A stretch of DNA of 64,000 nt from the NCBI RefSeq assembly GCF_000317065.1, contig NC_019701.1:1550001-1614000 (forward strand), in the 5' to 3' direction. This DNA is from Pseudanabaena sp. PCC 7367. Its GTDB lineage: Bacteria; Cyanobacteriota; Cyanobacteriia; Pseudanabaenales; Pseudanabaenaceae. The position numbers and the translations under genes were made by a program. Of the stretch, positions 55,191-63,259 are shown piece by piece. The first letter of the stretch is position 1; the number at the start of each line of letters is the position of its first letter. The notes below the pieces were generated by a model. It did no database searches, was not told where the DNA came from, and saw nothing but the letters and a program-made list of their open reading frames with translations.

Positions 55191-55675
55191 GGCTAATTTC
55201 TCCTCAAGTCGAGTTTTAATTAACTAAATCTAAATTTAAGCATCAAACCGCAAACGTCTAATTTGCTGGATCACGATCTGATTAAATCTTATATCCATAC
55301 TTTAGCTTGCTTAATTGAAAATGCACTTCGCCTAATTGGATCGCTTGTGGTGAAGAAAATTGTCTAATCCAAAGTAGGCAACAATAGCATGATTCGCAAT
55401 TGCTGGCTCGTGGTTATGAAATTATGCTCGATCGAGTCAATTCTACCAAGATCGAAAAGCATAAATACAGAGAGGTTGGCTTGATTTTGCGGAAACCAGA
55501 AACTTTTGGATCGCTGATTTCGACTATGATGCATAACAAAATCAGTCATCGCCATATCCATTGTTAATGGTTTTAAACCAGCCAGGCGATCGCCATTACT
55601 TTAACCTGGGCATTATTGCCACAGACTCATCAAAGAATATTAATCATTAATCATCAAAGAGCAACTAAGTTGAAA
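55191..55675. other. Divergent intergenic region between the DUF4342 and DUF1400 genes
   Basis: A 485-bp region. A minus-strand frame (55364-55561) starts with ATG but shows no recognisable family or good ribosome site, so it is not called. A TTG-started upstream extension of the next gene (55616) is also possible but weak. Confidence 0.4.
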
Positions 55676-56299
55676 ATGTTTAAATCAATGCAATTGGGGG
55701 GATCAAGTCAACAGATGAATCAGTCAAATCGATCGCTTTCTGGATTATTGCGTAATTGTCTTTTTGTAATGCCTCTGGTGGCTGGCTTAACCATGCCGTC
55801 GATCGCCAAAGCCGCTGATAAAATTACGTTTCGGTTCCCGCCGATCGAACAATCAATTCAGGTGGATGAACTACGCGAGTTTGCCGACACTGGCAAGCAA
55901 TCTTCAACGCTTAAAACAGTGTTGAATCAAACTGACCTTGATCCCGATGAGATCCAGGAAATGCTGGCTACTGAGCTGGATTTAAATGAGCATGGGGTGA
56001 GCCTACGGGTGGCGGAGCGATTGCTCAATACCTATGTAATGGAGTTGGTACTAAAGGATGTGGGTAGGGTGTTCCATCCGCCCAGGGTTGATACGGCTAC
56101 GGTACAGGCTTTGCGCGGGGCGATCGTAACTTCGCTGGCTGATGATAACAAAATTTCGTTGATTGAGTTTCTGGAGCAATATCCCACGGTGTTGCAGATC
56201 GAGGGTGGGGAAATTGATGCCATTTTTAATCGCATCTTTGATGACATTCAGGATCTAGAGCAACCGCTGACGGAGTTGTTTGAAAGCTGGCAAGAGTAA
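55676..56299 (+). CDS. Exported DUF1400-type protein without hydrolase domain
   Basis: About 207 residues. A signal peptide ends MPSIAKA (cleavage before ADKITF). The mature part matches DUF1400, a domain usually found N-terminal to cyanobacterial alpha/beta hydrolases: ITFRFPPIEQSIQVDELREF, a DTGKQSSTLKTVL segment, and repeated short helices such as LNEHGVSLRVAERLLNTYVM. Here the protein ends after this domain, with no GxSxG hydrolase motif. It may be a stand-alone accessory protein. The start is the ATG at 55676; a second ATG at 55715 would give a more compact signal peptide, and a TTG at 55616 is less likely. Confidence 0.72.
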   Translation: MFKSMQLGGSSQQMNQSNRSLSGLLRNCLFVMPLVAGLTMPSIAKAADKITFRFPPIEQSIQVDELREFADTGKQSSTLKTVLNQTDLDPDEIQEMLATELDLNEHGVSLRVAERLLNTYVMELVLKDVGRVFHPPRVDTATVQALRGAIVTSLADDNKISLIEFLEQYPTVLQIEGGEIDAIFNRIFDDIQDLEQPLTELFESWQE

Positions 56300-56400
56300 T
56301 TTTTTGCTGGGGATGGGTGTATGGCAGATTTAATTTAAACAACTAATGGATAATGGATAGATGGCGATCGCCTAGATTAATCGTGCTTTTGAGTATTTGC

Positions 56401-56429
56401 AGGAGGATTTAATGTTCAGTGCTGCTTAA
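56401..56429 (+). promoter_or_regulatory. Strong Shine-Dalgarno in front of a five-codon frame
   Basis: AGGAGG (56401-56406) is placed 5 nt before an ATG (56412) that opens Met-Phe-Ser-Ala-Ala-stop (TAA at 56427-56429). This is the best ribosome site in the area, yet it precedes only a micro-frame 45 nt upstream of the NTF2-like gene, in another frame. It may be a leader peptide or a remnant. Confidence 0.35.
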
Positions 56430-56473
56430 GTAAGCTTGGGCTGCAATTGCATGATGCTCTCCATCAAGAGCTG

Positions 56474-57142
56474 ATGTTTAGTTCTGCCATAATTAATCTA
56501 ATCACGCAGCATACAAAGCATATGCCCATCGATCATAAATTCCGGTTTGATTTGCTTTCCATTAATTTATTGGCCGGATTAATCTTGATGATTAGTTTGG
56601 GATGGTGGTTATGCTTTGGTATGCCAGCCTATGCGGGAGTAATTGATCTCAGCGATCGCCAACTACCAAGCTGGACAGCGATCGCCCCTACTACTCCTCA
56701 GCCCATCACGATCGCCAGTAACCTGATTGCCACCAAACCCGCCCAAATTTCCGAAGCTGAAATCAAGCAATTTTTACAACAATCAGAAACGGCCGCCAAC
56801 CAGCGTGACATCGAGAAAATGCTAGCCGCCTTTGTGCCGGATGCAACCGTCTCATTTACCAGCGAAGATGGCGAAAAAATTAGCCTCAGCCTGGCGGAAT
56901 ATCGCCGCGTGCTAGAAGATGTGTTTCTTGGCTATGACTACTACCGCAACATGATCGTGGTCGAGTTTGTGAATGTACAGGGCGATCGCGCCAATGTGGG
57001 TGGCTCTACCTATGAAAAGATTAATTATAGCCATAGGCCCATTAATGGCGTATCCAAGTGGCAGGCCACGGTAGTCAGGCAAGGTAAAGATTTACGTTTT
57101 ACGGAAGTGAATTCCTATATTGCCAGGGCGATCCCCCGCTAG
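56474..57142 (+). CDS. Exported NTF2-like (SnoaL fold) protein
   Basis: About 222 residues. A hydrophobic helix (LLAGLILMISLGWWLCFG) ending MPAYA is a signal peptide or anchor. The C-terminal part (about 100-222) looks like the SnoaL/NTF2 cone fold: QRDIEKMLAAFVPDATVSFT, LSLAEYRRVLEDVF, and a strand ending KWQATVVRQGKDLRFTEVNS. Such domains bind small hydrophobic ligands or act as dimer scaffolds; no catalytic residues are clear. Starts at TTG 56447, ATG 56474 and ATG 56522 are all in frame; the first ATG is used. The stop codon overlaps that of the convergent GNAT gene. Confidence 0.7.
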   Translation: MFSSAIINLITQHTKHMPIDHKFRFDLLSINLLAGLILMISLGWWLCFGMPAYAGVIDLSDRQLPSWTAIAPTTPQPITIASNLIATKPAQISEAEIKQFLQQSETAANQRDIEKMLAAFVPDATVSFTSEDGEKISLSLAEYRRVLEDVFLGYDYYRNMIVVEFVNVQGDRANVGGSTYEKINYSHRPINGVSKWQATVVRQGKDLRFTEVNSYIARAIPR

Positions 57143-57909
57143 GCTTGCGGTTTTTCTTCTTGTTGAAAGGTCATAATTTGCAATGGATAGATACCATCGG
57201 GCTTAAAGGAAAGAAAGCCCTGCTTGATCGGTGGGGGCAGGTCTTGCCAATCGATCGGTTTGAATTGAAACCGGGCATAGAAGTTCTGCATTTTAGGTTT
57301 ACAGACTAAATAAACAGGCGTTGGCTGGGCTTCTTGCAACAGACGATCGGCTAATGCTGCGCCTAGTCCTTGGCCGCGATCAGATGGGGTCACAAATAAT
57401 TGATAGATCACCCGATAATTCTTACCCCCAGAAAGGGCTGCACAACCAATTAATTGGCTTGATTGGCGATCGCTAGAGTCTTTGTTCATTGCCGCTGTAG
57501 ACTCGATCGAATTTGGCGGATTCGATGAATTTGTTGAATCTAAAGCAATAGGCGATTCATGCGCTTCAATTACCCAATATTTCGACCAGTTGAACCAGGC
57601 TTCACCAAATAAATAGGCCAAATATTGAATTAAGGCCGCCGTGCTAACCAACAAGCCCAGGCTCGAAAAGATCGCCCCTAGTCTGATTAAATTTGAGTCT
57701 ATGTCTAATCCCAAACGCAGATAAATAAGCACTGCCAGTAGCACAATGCAAACTAGAAAAGGCTTGAGTAGAAAGAGGGAAAGCTTGATTTCATAATCCC
57801 AGGATTCTTCTCTGGTAAATGCCCAGATCAACTTTTGCAAGGCTTGTCTGTCCCTGGGTTGGGCAGGACGAATTGTGTAATTGCTATTTAATCGTGATAA
57901 CGGTGGCAT
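57139..57909 (-). CDS. GNAT-family acetyltransferase with inserted membrane helices
   Basis: About 256 residues. The GNAT core is split. The N-terminal part (YTIRPAQPRDRQALQKLIWA, about 11-30) holds the first strand and helix. Two hydrophobic helices (about 50-65 and 76-100) and a variable Ser/Asn-rich loop follow. Motif A appears late as LFVTPSDRGQGLGAALADRL (about 168-187), with CoA-binding RGQGLG, then VYLVCKPKMQNFYARFQFK. GNAT enzymes transfer an acyl group from acyl-CoA; the acceptor is unknown. The membrane hairpin suggests membrane tethering. An ATG at 57909 is preferred to a TTG at 57924. It is 23 nt downstream of the FAD-oxidase gene, likely one operon. Confidence 0.82.
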   Translation of the reverse strand: MPPLSRLNSNYTIRPAQPRDRQALQKLIWAFTREESWDYEIKLSLFLLKPFLVCIVLLAVLIYLRLGLDIDSNLIRLGAIFSSLGLLVSTAALIQYLAYLFGEAWFNWSKYWVIEAHESPIALDSTNSSNPPNSIESTAAMNKDSSDRQSSQLIGCAALSGGKNYRVIYQLFVTPSDRGQGLGAALADRLLQEAQPTPVYLVCKPKMQNFYARFQFKPIDWQDLPPPIKQGFLSFKPDGIYPLQIMTFQQEEKPQA

Positions 57910-57932
57910 GGCTGCTATCAGCAAGTTAGTGT

Positions 57933-59273
57933 TTACTTTCCACTTTGTTCAAACCAAGCTCGCATTTTGCCAGGATTCATCAAGCCATAGGGATCAACCA
58001 TTTGTTTAAATTCCAGTTGTTCCCGATTCACCTGCTTCATGCCACCATCTTCCAGAATATAAGTATGGGGATTAGCAATGAATACACCATTCTCTTCATG
58101 ATATTTGATGATTTGATCAAGCCGATCGCAATCAGTAAACCTCACAATCTGGATCGCACCGGGCACCACTTCACCAGCCGATCGCACAAACTCCAAATGC
58201 ATGATTACTTCATCCCCAAAATGCTCATGCATATGCTGCACCAATTTTAAATCTGGATCAGCGGGAAAACCACTTTGTAAATAGGTGAGCGCAGGATCGA
58301 CGCTACGGGCATGGAGGGTGGTGTGGTTCCAGGAAAACTCCACCAGGCTAGTTCCTTTACTGGCGGCCTGGGCATCTTTTTCATAGCAAAGATCGCCGCC
58401 ATGTTCTGCAACTAAAACTTTAAAGGATTCTAGATCGGATTCTGCCACCAACACCAGGGCTATATGGGCTTGGGGCGGTATATATTCCCGCAGTGGTATA
58501 AAAAAGGTCGGAATCGGATCGGCATGAACGCTAACAAGTTTTTTGATCATGCCATCGCTGGTGGCCAGAGCCTGACCAAAATGGGCGGCGGCCATGAAAT
58601 CTGTAAAGGCAACAATACATTCAGCCCAGGCATAGGCAGGAGCCAGGGGGATTTCTAGCGCTGTGATAATGCCATTGACACCATAGGCATGATTGACCTT
58701 TTGTACCCGATCGCCGCGTAGCTCGATTACCCTTGGTTCGTCTTCCAGGGTCACCACCCGCACTGCCTTGAGGTTACCGCGATCGCGCAATTGACCATAC
58801 AAAATCGAGCCAATCCCACCACTGCCGCCAGCAATAAACCCACCCACGGTGGCAGTCCGCACCGTTGAGGGCACCATCCGCGATTCCCAGCCAATTTGTC
58901 GTGCTTGTTTATCCAGGTTGCCCAGCTTTAAGCCCGGTTCCACAAAGGCTAGACCAGGTTTGAGCCAATGAATTTTTTGCATTTTGCTGGTGTCGAGAAT
59001 TACACCGCCCTGGAGCGGCACAGCTTGGCCATAATTACCAGTGCCACTACCACGTACGGTGATCGGTATGCGATGTTTGACGCAAGCCCTAGCAATCTGC
59101 AAAACTTCTGCTTCGTTGTTCGGTCGCACCACCAGATCGCCTACCTTACCAGTCAGTTGCTGGGTCAAAACCGGACTGAATTTGAAATAGTCCTCCGATA
59201 GCTTGGCTACCTGGCTGGGATTGGTGATTGTTTCAATTTGCCCTAACTCAGCAATAAATTGACTGTAATCCAT
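57933..59273 (-). CDS. FAD-binding oxidoreductase (GlcD/FAD_binding_4 type)
   Basis: A 446-residue flavoprotein. The PCMH FAD-binding domain (about 45-215) shows VVRPNNEAEVLQIARACVKH, ITVRGSGTGNYGQAVPLQGG, VEPGLKLGNLDKQARQIG and VRTATVGGFIAGGSGGIGS, and a substrate-binding half follows. The C-terminus VDPYGLMNPGKM is the family end motif (DPxGLxNPGK). Related enzymes oxidise glycolate, lactate or other 2-hydroxy acids, passing electrons to a quinone or partner protein. The exact substrate is unclear. It lies 23 nt upstream of the GNAT gene on the same strand. Confidence 0.92.
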   Translation of the reverse strand: MDYSQFIAELGQIETITNPSQVAKLSEDYFKFSPVLTQQLTGKVGDLVVRPNNEAEVLQIARACVKHRIPITVRGSGTGNYGQAVPLQGGVILDTSKMQKIHWLKPGLAFVEPGLKLGNLDKQARQIGWESRMVPSTVRTATVGGFIAGGSGGIGSILYGQLRDRGNLKAVRVVTLEDEPRVIELRGDRVQKVNHAYGVNGIITALEIPLAPAYAWAECIVAFTDFMAAAHFGQALATSDGMIKKLVSVHADPIPTFFIPLREYIPPQAHIALVLVAESDLESFKVLVAEHGGDLCYEKDAQAASKGTSLVEFSWNHTTLHARSVDPALTYLQSGFPADPDLKLVQHMHEHFGDEVIMHLEFVRSAGEVVPGAIQIVRFTDCDRLDQIIKYHEENGVFIANPHTYILEDGGMKQVNREQLEFKQMVDPYGLMNPGKMRAWFEQSGK

Positions 59274-59464
59274 TTAAAGATATGATTTCGCTGTACTAAA
59301 TTTGCATAGCTAAAAAGGCGATCGGCTCTGATCCTCTCTAATAATGTATTTATGTATTTAATGTATGGGTCAGATTAGATGAAAAGTACGATCCGGCTAT
59401 GGTAGCTATTCCCCCTATAGCTCATTCTAATTTTGGTAATTAGGCAATACCTTTTTTGCTCTAC

Positions 59465-60172
59465 TTAACCTAACAGACCGGATAGGTTACTGGTGAACAA
59501 ATTAGCGCTTGTCCGGTCGCAAGTAGACACATTGTCTGGCTCTAGATCAGGAAAATTGGCACACAGCTCCGCCAAGGTGCGATGGGTTTGTAATACCTGC
59601 ACCACGATCGGCAGGGGGGAGGCCAGAATATTCTCAAAATCTGCTTCCCCGGTTATCTGCGGTGTGTAGGCTAATTGTTCGTGCGGTGGCGTGAATTGGG
59701 CATCGATCCGCAATCTGAGTATGGCAACTCTATTCAGAGCATCCTGATTATTTTTACCTACAAAGTCACGATTGCCACGGGGATCGACCCGATACCACCC
59801 AAACTCATTTAAATAGATGGCATTAAAGCCATGCAAGCTGTAGGGTGCACCGCGATTGTCAAGGCTGAGCCGTTGGTAGCAAAATCCAGCAGGGATGCCA
59901 TTTGCCCTCAGTATTGCTGCCAGGAGGTGGCTTTTGGCAAAACAAAATCCGGTTTGATGTTCCAGCACCTGCGAAGCAGAACAGGTGATCGGGTTCATTT
60001 GATCATCGCCACTGTGATAAATCCGATCGCGCACCCATTCAAAACTGGCCCTGGCGATCGCAATTTCTTGATTATCTGCCCCAGCATGTGCAGCAGCAAT
60101 TTCCTCTGCCAGTGCCAAGATCGCTGGATGCTGCCAATCAATAATTGGGTCTGCTTGCAGAAATGCTTCCAT
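59465..60172 (-). CDS. Transglutaminase-like cysteine protease-fold protein
   Basis: A 235-residue cytosolic protein with a transglutaminase-like core (about 30-140). The catalytic triad is visible: Cys77 in TGFCFAKSHLLAAILRANGI, His114 in SLHGFNAIYL and Asp130 in WYRVDPRGNRD. Members hydrolyse or cross-link peptide bonds; the target is unknown. The C-terminal 95 residues are not assignable. It starts 18 nt after the chlM stop codon on the same strand, so the two are very probably co-transcribed. No signal peptide is present. Identity of the fold is secure; function is open. Confidence 0.88.
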   Translation of the reverse strand: MEAFLQADPIIDWQHPAILALAEEIAAAHAGADNQEIAIARASFEWVRDRIYHSGDDQMNPITCSASQVLEHQTGFCFAKSHLLAAILRANGIPAGFCYQRLSLDNRGAPYSLHGFNAIYLNEFGWYRVDPRGNRDFVGKNNQDALNRVAILRLRIDAQFTPPHEQLAYTPQITGEADFENILASPLPIVVQVLQTHRTLAELCANFPDLEPDNVSTCDRTSANLFTSNLSGLLG

Positions 60173-60190
60173 AAGGTCGTACCATGCGAT

Positions 60191-60883
60191 CTATTTCACC
60201 GCTTCATACACCCTGGAGAAATAAAACTGAGTGGCCGTAAATTCGCTTCGCTTCACCTTAAACCCCAGATCGGCAAGTATTTTTTTGATCGCCTTTTCCG
60301 GGTGTAAATAAGCTCTGGTGGCCTTGCTGGAACCAGGGAAAAATTCACCAATCCGCTTGAGCATGGTATAGAAAGGATTTTTGGGCGCAAAGCTGATAAT
60401 CAAACGCGATCGAGACAACGAGGCCAAATGTCTGATCATCTCCTCCGCTTCATTAAAGGGGTAGTGAATGATCACATCCAGACAAATTACCGTGTCATAT
60501 TCGCCCGAAATGCCCTCAAGATCATTGACTTCAAACTTCGGGTTTTCGGGGTCAGGCGACAGGCTTTGCGCTTCTGCGATCATCTTGGCCGAAATATCAC
60601 TGGCGTAAACCTGGGCTCCGGCAGCAGCCAGCGGAAAACTAAGGCTACCCACGCCACAACCTGCATCACAAATGCTCATCCCCACCAATGCGCCATCAGC
60701 CCTGAGCCAGCGCAACACATGATCGACGGTCTGTTGATGCCCAACCCGAATATCACGCTGTACCTTGCTAACTTCGCCCTCTCCATAAATACGCCGCCAG
60801 CGATCGAAACCATTGCTGTTGAAATAGTCGCGCACTATTTCTTTGTCTTGGGAATAGTTGCCGGTGGGAATTGGTGCTGACAT
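60191..60883 (-). CDS. chlM: Magnesium-protoporphyrin IX methyltransferase
   Basis: A 230-residue AdoMet-dependent enzyme that methylates the C13 propionate of Mg-protoporphyrin IX, the second dedicated step of chlorophyll synthesis. Hallmarks are NGFDRWRRIYGEGEVSKVQR at the N-terminus, AdoMet motif I CDAGCGVGSLSFPLA (about 72-86), VICLDVIIHYPFNEA and IISFAPKNPFYTMLKRIGEF. Length and motif order match cyanobacterial ChlM. chlG, the final step of the pathway, is also in this window but far away and in the opposite orientation. A transglutaminase-like gene follows at 18 nt. Confidence 0.97.
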   Translation of the reverse strand: MSAPIPTGNYSQDKEIVRDYFNSNGFDRWRRIYGEGEVSKVQRDIRVGHQQTVDHVLRWLRADGALVGMSICDAGCGVGSLSFPLAAAGAQVYASDISAKMIAEAQSLSPDPENPKFEVNDLEGISGEYDTVICLDVIIHYPFNEAEEMIRHLASLSRSRLIISFAPKNPFYTMLKRIGEFFPGSSKATRAYLHPEKAIKKILADLGFKVKRSEFTATQFYFSRVYEAVK

Positions 60884-61054
60884 TATTGTTTAGATATTAT
60901 TGCTTAATATTACTGCTTAATTGGGCTGCTTAAATTTGGATAGACAGAAGTGAGCATAACCGTGATGAGATGCGACATTACGCCCGTTAGTGATTATGAA
61001 GCAATTTAAGCCAAAGTCCAAATTCATTATTCGCTTACCTACATTCATTTATCC

Positions 61055-61312
61055 TCATTTATCCAAGCGCACCACATACCATTGCCAGGTGCCTTGATCT
61101 TCAACCTCTAGCTCACAGGCGGTATCGATCAAGCAATCAACCTGGGCTTCAAGGCGATCGAATTTTTGCAGATCGCGCGGCAATTGGTCTTGCATATTAG
61201 CCAGTAAATCACTCAATTTCTGGCGCAGCTCTGGCGGGGTCAAGAACTCCTGCTCCATCGTTGGCGACAGCATCACATAATTGTCCTGGTAATACATCAT
61301 GGCATCTGGCAT
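61055..61312 (-). CDS. CRR7-type NDH-1 assembly/subunit protein
   Basis: An 85-residue protein matching the chlororespiratory reduction 7 family, shared by cyanobacteria and plastids, which is needed for assembly or stability of the NDH-1 hydrophilic arm. Sequence landmarks are MMYYQDNYVMLSPTM, EFLTPPELRQKLSDLLANMQ, DQLPRDLQKFDRLEAQVDCL and the end WQWYVVRLDK. AAAGGAG lies about 10 nt before the ATG. Together with ndhL this is the second NDH-1 related gene in the window. It stands alone between chlM and scpB. I recognise the family from memory of the motif pattern. Confidence 0.85.
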   Translation of the reverse strand: MPDAMMYYQDNYVMLSPTMEQEFLTPPELRQKLSDLLANMQDQLPRDLQKFDRLEAQVDCLIDTACELEVEDQGTWQWYVVRLDK

Positions 61313-61789
61313 GGTTTTCTTGCTCCTTTGCTATATCTAATATTGCTAATGAGGGTAGGTGAAGTAGCTGCGATCAAGGTGTGCATATGGGCATATGGTC
61401 AATTTGGGCATGTTGATTCGGATCTGCCGATCGCTAAATGCACTAAATGTACCAGTCTAAATTTGGGTCAGATCACATGAATACATCAAACCGTGGCTAA
61501 CCTGGTATAAACTACATAACTTAATCCAGTTAATTCAATTATTGCCCTAATTAAGTTTGATTAGCTTTGCTATTTCTCGATCATTGAGCTATGAGAACTC
61601 TTGCAAAAGTCCAGTATTGCTCCTGTATTGCTCCATTATTGAAACGAGAGAATCATAAGCGTGGCAATTATTTGAGCATTTATGCAAGCAGTCAGTCTAT
61701 GGAATGGCCTCACGATCGGCACTTGTTAATTATTTTAAGCAATTATGTTAAGCGCCCAGACCTAATTTGGTGCATGAAGGGATTTTGCT
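61313..61789. other. Divergent intergenic region between the CRR7 gene and scpB
   Basis: A 477-bp region with a tandem GCATATGG (61383-61390 and 61391-61398). A plus-strand frame (61591-61797) overlaps the start of scpB by 8 bp but lacks a clear ribosome site and family, so it was rejected. No RNA gene was recognised. Confidence 0.4.
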
Positions 61790-62308
61790 ATGTCTGAACC
61801 ATTGTCTGAATCACTACCCGAATCACCACTAATATCAGCCTCCTGGAAGCAAAAGGTGGAGGCGGTGTTATATCTCAAAGGGCAACCGCTGCACCTGGAA
61901 GCGATCGCCGAGCTGTTGGGCTGTGAATTGGCGGATGTGGAAGAGGGCTTAATTGAATTAATTGCTGATTATGCCCAGCGGGATAGCGCGATGGAAATTA
62001 TTGAAACCAGTGCGGGGTTTGCGCTGCGCCTCAGAACCGAGTTTGAAGACCTGGTGCAAAAAATTATTCCTGCTGATATTGGTCGTGGAGCGCTTAGAAC
62101 CCTGGCGGCGATCGCCCTGAAGGCTCCAATCACCCAGGTGGATCTGGTTGAACTACGCGGTTCGAGTGCCTATCAACATATTCAAGAATTAGTGGCACAG
62201 GGATTTGTGCGTAAGCGCCGTCAAGCGGATGGGCGATCGTTCTGGCTCCAGGTAACCGACAAGTTTCATCAGTATTTTGAACTCAATGATCTCTCTGAAT
62301 TGATCTAA
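61790..62308 (+). CDS. scpB: Segregation and condensation protein B (ScpB)
   Basis: A 172-residue subunit of the SMC-ScpAB condensin that compacts and helps partition the chromosome. Two winged-helix units are visible: WKQKVEAVLYLKGQPLHLEA with IAELLGCELADVEEGLIELI (about 16-55), and LRTLAAIALKAPITQVDLVE with LRGSSAYQHIQELVAQGFVR (about 102-150), followed by RRQADGRSFWLQVTDKF. These are the ScpB blocks in order. An AAGGGA precedes the ATG. scpA and smc are not in the window. Confidence 0.93.
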   Translation: MSEPLSESLPESPLISASWKQKVEAVLYLKGQPLHLEAIAELLGCELADVEEGLIELIADYAQRDSAMEIIETSAGFALRLRTEFEDLVQKIIPADIGRGALRTLAAIALKAPITQVDLVELRGSSAYQHIQELVAQGFVRKRRQADGRSFWLQVTDKFHQYFELNDLSELI

Positions 62309-62332
62309 CTTGCGCCTGAGTTGATTTCTGGC

Positions 62333-62518
62333 TCACTCCAAACTTAACGGAACCCACCACCACTTCGCCACGTCATAAAAGAGCAAGTCTAACCAACTTA
62401 ATCCAACTAACTCAATCTGACCTAGCTGGTTGATTACCAGCAGTGTGTGAGGAAAACCCATCTCAGATGAGGCGATTTGCCAATGGCGATCGCTCACACA
62501 TCTAGGCAAGGGCGGCAT
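62333..62518 (-). CDS. Possible 61-residue protein, unknown
   Basis: A frame of 61 codons with AAGGA placed 7 nt before its ATG, a better ribosome site than many genes here. The product has an N-terminal Cys, a hydrophobic middle (TLLVINQLGQIELVGLSWLD) and a Trp-rich end (KWWWVPLSLE). I know no family. It lies 24 nt past scpB (convergent) and 51 nt downstream of the secreted protein gene, with which it could be co-transcribed. The good ribosome site and position argue for it; its short length argues against. Confidence 0.4.
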   Translation of the reverse strand: MPPLPRCVSDRHWQIASSEMGFPHTLLVINQLGQIELVGLSWLDLLFYDVAKWWWVPLSLE

Positions 62519-62569
62519 TATGTCGTCCTTTTTTATTGACTTTATTTTCTTTGCGATCGAGAGATACTG

Positions 62570-63121
62570 CTAATAGCCACCGGATTTTTGATCGGCAGCC
62601 CGCCTGCCACAACGTCGCCCCGCCGCATCCAGTTGCCAGGAATAACGACAGTTGCCAGTATAGGCTGGTTGGGTAGGTGAAGTGGTGCTGCGAGTTGATC
62701 GATTTGGGTTGTAGGTACTGGGCTGATTACAGAAATCTAGCGTCACTTGGCGACCATCGGCGGTGGTGATGCCACAATTCTGATCAGTCTGATCGGTGAT
62801 ATTTGTAGCATTTGTACTGGTATTAATCTCACTGGCGCTAATGTCACTAACAGTGCATCCCATTGCGGCGATCTCCTCGGTGGAGGGAAATAACGAGCCA
62901 TCTGCATAATTTAAAATATGCGCCGCATAATCTCGCCATTGCGCCGCAGCCTGAGCATCACTGGACTGACTGCTATATTGCATGGCGATCCCATAGACTA
63001 ACTGCCAATTCTGGGTGCAATAGGCGGCTTGTAATTCCGGGGTGGTGGCGTGGATGGGGGTTGCCAGCAGGGCGATCGCAGTGCCAGCGCAGATCGAAAA
63101 GCCAGATTTAAGTAGATTCAT
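62570..63121 (-). CDS. Secreted Cys-containing protein, unknown function
   Basis: A 183-residue exported protein. A signal peptide (about 1-25, cleavage after IHA) precedes a helical half (YCTQNWQLVYGIAMQYSSQS, then AAQWRDYAAHILNYADGSLF), a Thr/Asn-rich middle and a Cys-rich end with NCRYSWQLDAAGRRCGRRAA then DQKSGGY. The C-terminal C-x-YSWQxDxxGxRCG motif recurs in small secreted cyanobacterial proteins I recall, but the family function is unknown. Five to six Cys in the mature part may form disulfides. AGGAG lies about 11 nt before the ATG. Confidence 0.78.
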   Translation of the reverse strand: MNLLKSGFSICAGTAIALLATPIHATTPELQAAYCTQNWQLVYGIAMQYSSQSSDAQAAAQWRDYAAHILNYADGSLFPSTEEIAAMGCTVSDISASEINTSTNATNITDQTDQNCGITTADGRQVTLDFCNQPSTYNPNRSTRSTTSPTQPAYTGNCRYSWQLDAAGRRCGRRAADQKSGGY

Positions 63122-63259
63122 ATTGATTTATCTCCTAAAAGTTAGGTTCACTCAATACAAATCTAGCATTTAAATTGGTTAAATGTGTTCAATAAATGAA
63201 AATATGTTGTTTTTTAACACAATTAATCGCTTTAATCAGGGGGTATGATCCGGTGTGTT

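Noticed and set aside
55364-55561. 65-codon minus-strand frame with an ATG start upstream of the DUF4342 gene
   Set aside because: No ribosome site or family, and it lies in spacer between divergent genes.
61591-61797. 68-codon frame overlapping the scpB start
   Set aside because: There is no ribosome site or recognisable family, and composition is like the surrounding spacer.
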